Source: Mesostigma viride (taxonomy: Eukaryota; Streptophyta; Mesostigmatophyceae; Mesostigmatales; Mesostigmataceae). From it: a stretch of DNA of 64,000 bases. The DNA lies in assembly GCA_009746045.1 (NCBI GenBank), contig RPFO01002048.1, forward strand, positions 185,001 through 249,000, written 5' to 3'. Under the pieces are notes generated by a model. It had not been told where the DNA came from, searched no databases, and worked only from the letters and a program-made list of their open reading frames with translations. Below, piece after piece: positions 43,761 to 58,117 of the stretch (positions are counted from its first letter, which is position 1; the number at the start of each line of letters is the position of its first letter). The position numbers and the translations under genes are program-made.

Positions 43761-45146
43761 AGGCAGACTTGCACACATGCGCCACATACATTAATCCATC
43801 ACCAATAAACTGGTTGCTTGGACCCAACGACCTTCTTACTCGCCTGTCCACCCAACGTTCTGCCCATCCTCCCGCCTGCCCGCCTGCATGTCTGCCACCC
43901 GCCTACTGCCCACCCATCTGTCAGCCTGTCTGCCTGCTTGTGTGCATGCCTGCGGGCCTGCATGTGCACCTGCGCCCATGCACCTGTTATGCCCCCATGG
44001 CACGTATATGCAGCCTAGCTAGTTGAGTGTCTCTTTGCACGCGCACATGGGTGGCTACATGGGCATTTGCCTGTGTCTTGGGCTGGGGGGTTGGGCTGAT
44101 TAGTTCAAGAGTGGGCGGGAAGACGGTGGTATAATTGGGTGGGTAGGGACGGAGTGGATGGATGATTGGGGGGGCTGGATGCGGGTGGGACTCAAGTTCG
44201 TGTAAAGTCCAAAGTTGCCTGTAGCATCAGCAAAAATAAGCGAGAAAGCAGCCTAAATTCAAGGAGCCTACTTGTTGTAACATGTGCCAAACTGCAATTA
44301 ATGGTTGCAGGCTCACAAGCTGCCAGCTTCATAACGCAAATGGAATGAATTGCATGGTTACAGGACAAGCGTGTGGTTGGAAATCTTACAATGCCTGGCA
44401 ACGTCTCTTTCATGTGCCCACTGAGAACCGCTGTTCAACACAGGAAGGCTTTGGCAAGCAACGAGCTTCGGCCAGGGCCTTCATTGCAAGGAAGCGTGTG
44501 TGAAGCAATAACGTCAGGATTTACAAGCAGAAACTATACCTAACTTTGCGACCTTCATGCAGTATGTCATGTGCATGGCTATGTAGTATGTGCCAACAAT
44601 CACAACGAAAAAGTGCGAAATTGCAAACATTGCCATGGAAGGGCAGGAGCCACGCACGCAGCAAATTAAAACGGTTCGTGAACCAATCTGTCGGGCATAA
44701 AGGCAGCAAAGTCTGGCCAGCAATAATGCAGTGCGATGCGAGAAAAACTCGGTAACTATGGGCAGGCAGGCGCAGCTCGTCCTCAGCAGTGCTATCTAAC
44801 GTGACGGCGCCTTATTTCCGCGTGCACGGTGCCGAACATGGCACTGGCCTGATTCCAGTTGCAGCAACGCCAGATGCCTTCCCGTCATAGAGCAGAGGCT
44901 TCACGTACGTCGACATCGTTGCCTACCAATCGTAATGCTTCCCGTGATAATGCACTCGCGTCCGAACAAAATGTCGAGAAAGCAAACAATCTACACGCGA
45001 TAAAACTGGGCTGCTAGCTTTTCAGGACTGGTTTTACCATGCCTTAAAATTCCATTAGCTTACTTTTAAAACCATGGCTGACTAATTTTGGCTAATTTTC
45101 AGGTATTTGTGCCGCACCGCCCGCATGCATGGCCCGGGACGAGTCT
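43761..45146. other. Interior of the inverted-repeat pair, right
   Basis: Pyrimidine-rich CCTGCC-type sequence to about 43960, then mixed DNA. Several 60-75-codon frames on both strands near 44200-44760 overlap each other and show no domain. Confidence 0.4.
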
Positions 45147-45695
45147 CGAAGACGTAAGGGCATTACGTCGGAGTTTACGTACAGATCTGGAATAAAAAAA
45201 CAGATCTGCATATACGCCTAGCCATCTGTATTTTTCGGGCCCTAACTTTTCAGATCTGTCAAAAGATGTGATTAATATTATGAGATTTTATCTTGGTCTG
45301 CAGTGATGGTTATGACCGGCTAGAATCACATTACCATATATGGTAATTAAAGGAAAAAATAATCAGAAGAAAAGAATCCCCCCCCCCATCAAATAGCCAA
45401 CCCGCATCAAAGTAACGTGCGTTGTAGCTCGCATTAAAAAAACACCGATTATTTTACCTAGCGAGCATAAACCGATTATTTTACCTACCAATGAATGCTT
45501 GGAAGCTATGGAAATGAGCAGGAATTGACATGTATGGGGCAACAGTACCCTGTTCTAAAGCATTTGATTTTTTTTCTTTACTTCACATGCCATCATTTAC
45601 CACTTAGAAACGGTATGCTTGCAGTTCCCTACGTCAAGCTTGTTGAATATGTCCAGTGGCTCGCTTTCTGCCACTCTGCATAGCAGGGATTTTCA

Positions 45696-45882
45696 ATGCC
45701 CAAGACGCGGCCGCCGGCCGCTCCTCCCACTTATGTTGACAGGACGGTCAGAAACATATCTCCTCTCGACTTACTTGCGGGGAGACGGGCAGAGCAGATG
45801 TCAGGAGCGCCTGTAAATCCTTCCCCACCGGCTTCCACGGCCCTCGCACGCGGAGCCGCGGTTGACGCATCTCCATTAGCTG
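45696..45882 (+). CDS. Possible first exon, unknown protein
   Basis: ATG at 45696 opens MPKTRPPAAPPTYVDRTVRN, ISPLDLLAGRRAEQMSGAPV, NPSPPASTALARGAAV. It is GC-rich inside AT-rich flanks and ends at a GTGGGT donor (45883), phase 1. Its Pro/Ala/basic start resembles that of the hAT-type ORF at 14980 only in general character. No following exon was identified. Confidence 0.3.
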
Positions 45883-47249
45883 GTGGGTGCTTTGCATTAA
45901 GAAAAATTGTTTTTCTCTTTCCGATTATTTATCCGTCTGGGGTTGTGCTTGTCGTCGCCGCTTTCCCTTATGTGAGTTAAATCCAGCATCTCCACCCGCC
46001 TGGAAACGTCAAATGGCTCTATTTAGTTTGGACTTTAGGGGCTCCTTTTTTTTTTCTTCAACTCATCTATCAGGTATGCAAAAAAATCTCTAGGGCGGGA
46101 ACTGCTTGGCTTGATGGATACCCGCTAATTTTAGCACGCTGGCATGTCCCCAACGCTTGGAGTAACCTCACAGCCCACCTAATTCGCGGAAGACGCAAGC
46201 GAATTTGACAGGCAAACCTTATTCGTGGCTTGTAGCAGTAAGTGGTCAGGAAAGTTTCGCGGCATCACACTAACTGCGTAGAACGCCTCTCTCTGGTTTC
46301 GCACAAATTGTTGGTGCAACGTGGCCTATTACTTTTTTCTCTCTGGGTTAGACACCATGGTGTAAGGGCAACGAGTGCCATTGGAGGTCACTGATGCATG
46401 ACCACTTATATGCTGTGTACGCATCCGCAAGCGGACATGCGCACTTGGGCACGTTGTTGAAAGGGCACAGGCAGCGTCCCATGAAGGTAGCGTCCCGTGT
46501 GGGTACCCTGATTCCACTGGGGGCATGTGGGTGGCCATGGTGTCAGTGTGCAAAGGGGCGTAGCTTGGGTGTGTAACAGCCAACTGCAGCCCATTAGAGC
46601 AGGTATGCGTGTGCGCTGCGCAGTATGATCATCAATTGCTGCATCAGCAGCCAAGTTCTTTGTTGAAACTGGTTACCACCAGACATCCCTTCTCCTGCTG
46701 GCAGCCGGATAAGGAAGTATGCTGGCTGTGCCGCCACTGGTGCAGGCACACATGTGCAAGCACAGCCAGGAGCATTCGAAAGGCAGCAGTAGGGGCAGGG
46801 CCTGGGGACTAGAGGCACAGGCAGCAGCGTGGGCAGGGCCATGAGGCTGATGGCCAGGGTGGGGGCAGTGCCAATGGCAGGGGCGGGTGCACGATCCTGG
46901 ATGGCAGGCAGCCAGAGTACTCGCATCTTAGCAGCCCATGCCGAGTGCTGCTGGTGTGTTGTGTCCTGAACCCTGCCAGGTGGCAGCCAGGTACCGAGCC
47001 GAATGTGCTTTGACGACCCTGTCTCTTAATCTACTCTCTCCACCCACAACCCTCAGTGTGAGCGTCTGCCACACATGTCAGCCCACGTGGGACCAGACCA
47101 TCCCCCCCCCCGTTTACTTGCTTAGATATCTGCCAATACAACCCAACTCAAGTCAAAGCTCACAAGTATATCAACCCCATCTGACTTCGATTCACTGGCT
47201 CTCTGCCCGCATGCTTGCAGCTTGGTCTCACCCGCCTCACTGGCGATGG
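45883..47249. other. Intergenic, nothing firm
   Basis: GGCAGCAG and CAGGGCC words at 46780-46900 open frames. A CHTCQPTWDQ stretch near 47069 follows an acceptor-like CCCTCAG and could be an exon, unsupported otherwise. Confidence 0.35.
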
Positions 47250-50200
47250 GCCCCCTTGTCTTGTGCTCACCGTCCCCTTCTCTTGTGCTCCTTGTCTTCT
47301 GCTCACCGTCCCTTGTCTCGTGCTCACCGTCCCTTGTCTCGTGCTCACCGTCCCTTGTCTTGTGCTCACCATCCCTTGTCTTGTGCTCACCGTCCCTTGT
47401 CTTGTGCTCACCGTCCCTTGTCTTGTGCTCACCGTCCCCTTGTCTTCTGCTCACCGACCCTTGTCTTGTGCTCACCGTCCCCTTGTCTCGTGCTCACCGT
47501 CCCTTGTCTTGTGCTCACCGTCCCTTGTCTTGTGCTCACCGTCCCTTGTCTTGTGCTCACCGTCCCCTTGTCTCGTGCTCACCGTCCCCTTGTCTTGTGC
47601 TCACCGTCCCCTTGTCTTGTGCTCACCGTCCCTTGTCTCGTGCTCACCGTCCCTTGTCTTGTGCTCACCGTCCCTTGTCTTGTGCTCACCGTCCCTTGTC
47701 TTGTGCTCACCGTCCCTTGTCTTGTGCTCACCGTCCCTTGTCTCGTGCTCACCGTCCCTTGTCTTGTGCTCACCGTCCCTTCTCTTGTGCTCACCGTCCC
47801 CTTGTCTCGTGCTCACCGTCCCCTTGTCTCGTGCTCACCGTCCCTTGTCTTGTGCTCACCGTCCCTTGTCTTGTGCTCACCGTCCCTTGTCTTGTGCTCA
47901 CCGTCCCTTGTCTCGTGCTCACCGTCCCTTGTCTCGTGCTCACCGTCCCTTGTCTTGTGCTCACCGTCCCTTGTCTTGTGCTCACCGTCCCTTGTCTTGT
48001 GCTCACCGTCCCCTTGTCTTGTGCTCACCGTCCCTTGTCTTGTGCTCACCGTCCCTTGTCTTGTGCTCACCGTCCCTTGTCTTGTGCTCACCGTCCCTTG
48101 TCTTGTGCTCACCGACCCTTGTCTTGTGCTCACCGTCCCCTTGTCTTGTGCTCACCGTCCCTTGTCTTGTGCTCACCGTCCCTTGTCTTGTGCTCACCGT
48201 CCCTTGTCTCGTGCTCACCGTCCCTTGTCTTGTGCTCACCGACCCTTGTCTTGTGCTCACCGTCCCTTGCCTTGTGCTCACCGTCCCTTGTCTTGTGCTC
48301 ACCGTCCCTTGTCTCGTGCTCACCGACCCTTGTCTTGTGCTCACCGTCCCTTGTCTTGTGCTCACCGTCCCTTGTCTTGTGCTCACCGTCCCCTTCTCTT
48401 GTGCTCACCGTCCCTTGTCTTGTGCTCACGGTCCCTTGTCTTGTGCTCACCGACCCTTGTCTTGTGCTCACCGACCCTTGTCATGTGCTCACCGTCCCTT
48501 GTCTTGTGCTCACCGTCCCCTTGTCTTGTGCTCACCATCCCTTGTCTTGTGCTCACCGTCCCTTGTCTTGTGCTCACCGACCCTTGTCTTGTGCTCACCG
48601 ACCCTTGTCTTGTGCTCACCGTCCCTTGTCTTGTGCTCACCGTCCCTTGTCTTGTGCTCACCGTCCCTTGTCTCGTGCTCACCGTCCCTTGTCTTGTGCT
48701 CACCGTCCCTTGTCTTGTGCTCACCGACCCTTGTCTTGTGCTCACCGTCCCTTGTCTTGTGCTCACCGTCCCTTGTCTTGTGCTCACCGTCCCTTGTCTT
48801 GTGCTCACCGTCCCCTTGTCTTGTGCTCACCGACCCTTGTCTTGTGCTCACCGTCCCTTGTCTTGTGCTCACCGTCCCTTGTCTTGTGCTCACCGTCCCT
48901 TGTCTTGTGCTCACCGTCCCTTGTCTTCTGCTCACCGTCCCCTTGTCTTGTGCTCACCGTCCCTTGTCTTGTGCTCACCGTCCCTTGTCTTGTGCTCACC
49001 GTCCCCTTGTCTTGTGCTCACCGTCCCTTGTCTTGTGCTCACCGTCCCTTGTCTTGTGCTCACCGTCCCTTGTCTTGAGCTCACCGTCCCTTCTCTTGTG
49101 CTCACCGTCCCTTGTCTCGTGCTCACCGTCCCTTGTCTTGTGCTCACCGTCCCTTGTCTCGTGCTCACCGTCCCTTGTCTTGTGCTCACCGTCCCTTGTC
49201 TTGTGCTCACCGTCCCTTGTCATGTGCTCACCGTCCCTTGTCTTGTGCTCACCGACCCTTGTCTTGTGCTCACCGTCCCTTGTCTTGTGCTCACCGTCCC
49301 TTGTCTTGTGCTCACCAACCCTTGTCTTGTGCTCACCGTCCCTTGTCTTGTGCTCACCGTCCCTTGTCTTGTGCTCACCGTCCCTTGTTTTGTGCTCACC
49401 GTCCCTTGTCTTGTGCTCACCGTCCCTTGTCTTGTGCTCACCGTCCCTTGTCTTGTGCTCACGGTCCCTTGTCTTGTGCTCACCGTCCCTTGTCTTGTGC
49501 TCACCGTCCCCTTGTCTTGTGCTCACCGTCCCTTGTCTTGTGCTCACCGTCCCCTTGTCTTGTGCTCACCGTCCCTTGTCTTGTGCTCACCGTCCCTTGT
49601 CTTGTGCTCACCGACCCTTGTCTTGTGCTCACCGTCCCTTGTCTTGTGCTCACCGTCCCTTGTCTGGTGCTCACCGTCCCCTTCTCTCGTGCTCACCGTC
49701 CCTTGTCTTGTGCTCACCGTCCCTTGTCTTGTGCTCACCGTCCCCTTGTCTTGTGCTCACCGACCCTTGTCTCGTGCTCACCAGCCCCTTGTCTGGTGCT
49801 CACCGTCCCCTTGTCTTGTGCTCACCGTCCCTTGTCTTGTGCTCACCGTCCCTTGTCTTGTGCTCACCGTCCCTTGTCTTGTGCTCACCGTCCCTTTGTC
49901 TTGTGCTCACCGACCCTTGTCTTGTGCTCACCGTCCCTTGTCTTGTGCTCACCGTCCTCTTGTCTTGTGCTCACCGTCCCTTGTCTTGTGCTCACCGTCC
50001 CTTGTCTTGTGCTCACCGTCCCTTGTCTTGTGCTCACCGTCCCTTGTCTTGTGCTCACCGACCCTTGTCTTGTGCTCACCGTCCCCTTGTCTTGTGCTCA
50101 CCGTCCCTTGTCTTGTGCTCACCGTCCCTTGTCTTGTGCTCACCGACCCTTGTCTCGTGCTCACCGTCCCTTGTCTTGTGCTCACCGTCCCTTGTCTTGT

Positions 50201-53200
50201 GCTCACCGTCCCTTGTCTTGTGCTCACCGACCCTTGTCTCGTGCTCACCGTCCCTTGTCTTGTGCTCACCGTCCCTTGTCTTGTGCTCACCGTCCCTTGT
50301 CTTGTGCTCACCGTCCCTTGTCTTGTGCTCACCGTCCCTTGTCTCGTGCTCACCGTCCCTTGTCTTGTGCTCACCGTCCCTTGTCTTGTGCTCACCGTCC
50401 CTTGTCTTGTGCTCACCGACCCTTGTCTCGTGCTCACCGTCCCTTGTCTTGTGCTCACCGTCCCTTGTCTTGTGCTCACCGTCCCTTGTCTTGTGCTCAC
50501 CGTCCCTTGTCTCGTGCTCACCGTCCCTTGTCTTGTGCTCACCGTCCCTTGTCTTGTGCTCACCGTCCCTTGTCTTGTGCTCACCGACCCTTGTCTCGTG
50601 CTCACCGTCCCTTGTCTTGTGCTCACCGACCCTTGTCTCGTGCTCACCGTCCCTTGTCTTGTGCTCACCGTCCCTTGTCTTGTGCTCACCGTCCCTTGTC
50701 TTGTGCTCACCGTCCCCTTGTCTTGTGCTCACCGTCCCTTGTCTTGTGCTCACCGTCCCTTGTCTTGTGCTCACCGTCCCTTGTCTTGTGCTCACCGTCC
50801 CTTGTCTTGTGCTCACCGACCCTTGTCTCGTGCTCACCGTCCCTTGTCTTGTGCTCACCGACCCTTGTCTCGTGCTCACCGTCCCTTGTCTTGTGCTCAC
50901 CGTCCCTTGTCTTGTGCTCACCGTCCCTTGTCTTGTGCTCACCGTCCCCTTGTCTTGTGCTCACCGTCCCTTGTCTCGTGCTCACCGTCCCTTGTCTTGT
51001 GCTCACCGTCCCTTGTCTTGTGCTCACCGTCCCTTGTCTTGTGCTCACCGTCCCTTGTCTTGTGCTCACCGTCCCTTGTCTTGTGCTCACCGTCCCCTTC
51101 TCTTGTGCTCACCGTCCCTTGTCTTGTGCTCACCGTCCCTTGTCTTGTGCTCACCGTCCCTTGTCTTGTGCTCACCGTCCCTTGTCTTGTGCTCACCGTC
51201 CCTTGTCTTGTGCTCACCGTCCCTTGTCTTGTGCTCACCGTCCCTTGTCTTGTGCTCACCGTCCCTTGTCTTGTGCTCACCGTCCCTTGTCTTGTGCTCA
51301 CCGTCCCTTGTCTTGTGCTCACCGACCCTTGTCTTGTGCTCACCGTCCCTTGTCTCGTGCTCACCGTCCCCTTGTCTCGTGCTCACCGTCCCTTGTCTCG
51401 TGCTCACCGTCCCCTTGTCTTGTGCTCACCGTCCCTTGTCTTGTGCTCACCGACCCTTGTCTTGTGCTCACCGTCCCTTGTCTCGTGCTCACCGTCCCTT
51501 GTCTCGTGCTCACCGTCCCCTTGTCTCGTGCTCACCGTCCCTTGTCTCGTGCTCACCGTCCCCTTGTCTTGTGCTCACCGTCCCTTGTCTTGTGCTCACC
51601 GACCCTTGTCTTGTGCTCACCGTCCCTTGTCTTGTGCTCACCGTCCCCTTCTCTTGTGCTCACCGTCCCTTGTCTTGTGCTCACCGTCCCTTGTCTTGTG
51701 CTCACCGTCCCTTGTCTTGTGCTCACCGTCCCTTGTCTTGTGCTCACCGTCCCTTGTCTTGTGCTCACCGTCCCTTGTCTTGTGCTCACCGTCCCTTGTC
51801 TTGTGCTCACCGTCCCTTGTCTTGTGCTCACCGTCCCTTGTCTTGTGCTCACCGTCCCTTGTCTTGTGCTCACCGTCCCTTGTCTGGTGCTCACCGTCCC
51901 TTGTCTTGTGCTCACCGTCCCTTGTCTTGTGCTCACCATCCCCTTGTCTTGTGCTCACCGTCCCTTGTCTTGTGCTCACCGTCCCTTGTCTTGTGCTCAC
52001 CGTCCCTTGTCTTGTGCTCACCGTCCCTTGTCTTGTGCTCACCGACCCTTGTCTTGTGCTCACCGTCCCCTTGTCTCGTGCTCACCGTCCCCTTGTCTCG
52101 TGCTCACCGTCCCTTGTCTCGTGCTCACCGTCCCCTTGTCTTGTGCTCACCGTCCCTTGTCTTGTGCTCACCGTCCCCTTGTCTCGTGCTCACCGTCCCT
52201 TGTCTGGTGCTCACCGTCCCTTGTCTTGTGCTCACCGTCCCTTGTCTTGTGCTCACCGTCCCTTGTCTTGTGCTCACCGTCCCTTGTCTTGTGCTCACCG
52301 TCCCCTTGTCTTGTGCTCACCGTCCCTCGTCTTGTGCTCACCGACCCTTGTCTTGTGCTCACCGACCCTTGTCTTGTGCTCACCGTCCCCTTGTCTTGTG
52401 CTCACCGTCCCTTGTCTTGTGCTCACCGACCCTTGTCTTGTGCACACCGTCCCTTGTCTTGTGCTCACCGACCCTTGTCTCGTGCTCACCGTCCCTTGTC
52501 TTGTGCTCACCGTCCCTTGTCTCGTGCTCACCGTCCCTTGTCTCGTGCTCACCGTCCCTTGTCTTGTGCTCACCGTCCCTTGTCTTGTGCTCACCGTCCC
52601 TTGTCTCGTGCTCACCGTCCCTTGTCTTGTGCTCACCGTCCCTTGTCTTGTGCTCACCGTCCCTTGTCTTGTGCTCACCGTCCCTTGTCTTGTGCTCACC
52701 GACCCTTGTCTTGTGCTCACCGTCCCCTTGTCTCGTGCTCACCGTCCCTTGTCTTGTGCTCACCGTCCCTTGTCTTGTGCTCACCGTCCCTTGTCTTGTG
52801 CTCACCGTCCCTTGTCTTGTGCTCACCGTCCCTTGTCTTGTGCTCACCGTCCCTTGTCTTGTGCTCACCGTCCCTTGTCTTGTGCTCACCGTCCCTTGTC
52901 TCGTGCTCACCGTCCCTTGTCTCGTGCTCACCGTCCCTTGTCTTGTGCTCACCGTCCCTTGTCTTGTGCTCACCGTCCCTTGTCTTGTGCTCACCGACCC
53001 TTGTCTTGTGCTCACCGTCCCTTGTCTTGTGCTCACCGTCCCCTTGTCTCGTGCTCACCGTCCCTTGTCTCGTGCTCACCGTCCCTTGTCTTGTGCTCAC
53101 CGACCCTTGTCTTGTGCTCACCGTCCCTTGTCTTGTGCTCACCGACCCTTGTCTTGTGCTCACCGTCCCTTGTCTTGTGCTCACCGTCCCCTTGTCTTGT

Positions 53201-54345
53201 GCTCACCGTCCCTTGTCTTGTGCTCACCGTCCCCTTGTATTGTGCTCACCGTCCCCTTGTCTTGTGCTCACCGTCCCTTGTCTTGTGCTCACCGTCCCTT
53301 GTCTTGTGCTCACCGACCCTTGTCTTGTGCTCACCGTCCCTTGTCTTGTGCTCACCGACCCTTGTCTTGTGCTCACCGTCCCTTGTCTTGTGCTCACCGT
53401 CCCCTTGTCTTGTGCTCACCGTCCCTTGTCTCGTGCTCACCGTCCCTTGTCTTGTGCTCACCGACCCTTGTCTTGTGCTCACCGTCCCTTGTCTTGTGCT
53501 CACCGACCCTTGTCTTGTGCTCACCGTCCCTTGTCTTGTGCTCACCGTCCCCTTGTCTTGTGCTCACCGTCCCTTGCCTTGTGCTCACCGTCCCCTTGTC
53601 TTGTGCTCACCGTCCCTTGTCTCGCGCTCACCGTCCTCTTGTCTCGTGCTCACCGTCCCTTGTCTTGTGCTCACCGTCCCTTGTCTTGTGCTCACCGTCC
53701 CTTGTCTTGTGCTCACCGTCCCTTGTCTTGTGCTCACCGTCCCTTGTCTTGTGCTCACCGTCCCTTGTCTTGTGCTCACCGACCCTTGTCTTGTGCTCAC
53801 CGTCCCCTTGTCTTGTGCTCACCGTCCCTTGTCTTGTGCTCACCGTCCCTTGTCTTGTGCTCACCGTCCCTTGTCTTGTGCTCACCGTCCCTTGTCTCGT
53901 GCTCACCGTCCCTTGTCTTGTGCTCACCGTCCCTTGTCTTGTGCTCACCGTCCCTTGTCTTGTGCTCACCGTCCCTTGTCTTGTGCTCACCGACCCTTGT
54001 CTTGTGCTCACCGTCCCTTGTCTTGTGCTCACCGTCCCTTGTCTTGTGCTCACCGTCCCTTGTCTTGTGCTCACCGTCCCTTGTCTCGTGCTCACCGTCC
54101 CTTGTCTTGTGCTCACCGTCCCTTGTCTTGTGCTCACCGTCCCTTGTCTTGTGCTCACCGTCCCTTGTCTCGTGCTCACCGTCCCTTGTCTTGTGCTCAC
54201 CGTCCCTTGTCTTGTGCTCACCGTCCCTTGTCTTGTGCTCACCGTCCCTTGTCTTGTGCTCACCGTCCCTTGTCTTGTGCTCACCGTCCCTTGTCTTGTG
54301 CTCACCGTCCCCTTGTCTTGTGCTCACCGTCCCCTTGTCTTGTGC
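47250..54345 (+). repeat. 21/22-bp minisatellite array, ~7.1 kb
   Basis: About 330 copies of TTGTGCTCACCGTCCCTTGTC. Variants: T/C in TCTTG or TCTCG, T/A in CCGTCCC or CCGACCC, and an extra C giving 22 bp. The 21-bp unit has no stop in any forward frame, and the 22-bp units rotate the frame, so all three forward frames stay open for kilobases (LCSPSLV, CAHRPLS, VLTVPCL heptads). This is expected from the unit and is not evidence of a 2500-3500-residue protein. The array ends 19 bp before a good start codon (54364), so it lies in the 5' flank or a 5' intron of that gene. Confidence 0.95.
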
Positions 54346-54363
54346 TCACCCAAACCCACCGCC

Positions 54364-57554
<3,191 letters not shown>

Positions 57555-58117
57555 GTACGTGCTGGGTGGGCGGGGTATGGTCAAGGAAATGGGTTACAGA
57601 GTTTGGAGATGGTTATAATGAATGGGGCGGATTATCGTGAATATGGCGGGGGTTGGTGATTGGGAAGGGCAAGCGGTTGGTGGCCTATGGTTGCTATGTG
57701 GTGGATCGTGCAGGCTGTAATGTGTGGAGTGGACAAGCGGCGGGTGGTGGACCAAGTATCCAGCAAGGGTTTGCGCGGGCTAATGGCATTGGAGCAGCTG
57801 ATAGTGATGGAGCTGCTGGTGGGGGTGTTGCAGCTGGTGGTGGTGTTGCAGCTGCTGCTGATGGGGCACTGTAATGGGATCGACTAAGCACAAACCAAAA
57901 GGAGCCGAGTAACCTGAATTGTTCAACGACATGCAGCAGCTGCAGGTGAAGTGGTGTACGCGTCATGGAGCAACATGACGTCAGTGGGTTTGCATGTCTG
58001 CAACAACCTTTCCGTTCCTTTGTGCGTTGCTGCCTGCTATGTGAGACAGGCCAGACATGTTGTAGAAGGCTATTCCCCGCACTCCGTTTACAATGGCGTA
58101 CCCTTGCATATCATCCT
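57555..58117 (+). other. Probable intron or 3' part of the RPxSA gene
   Basis: Begins with a GTACGT donor. Contains GTTGCAGCTG/GCTGGTGG words (57800-57870) that open a Gly/Ala frame. No clear further exon. Confidence 0.35.

Larger units (their letters stand above)
41887..45264. mobile_element. Possible foldback element with 118-bp inverted ends
   Basis: 41887-42004 and 45147-45264 are almost identical in inverted orientation (TTTTGACAGATCTG at both outer edges, GACGTAATGCC near the inner edges). Each end itself contains several CAGATCTG palindromes. The 3.1-kb interior has no transposase and holds the CA array. No target duplication is visible, so these could be two independent MITE insertions. 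Confidence 0.5.

Noticed and set aside
42948-44026. His/Thr-rich and Val/Cys-rich proteins
   Set aside because: Products of the CACACACG repeat.
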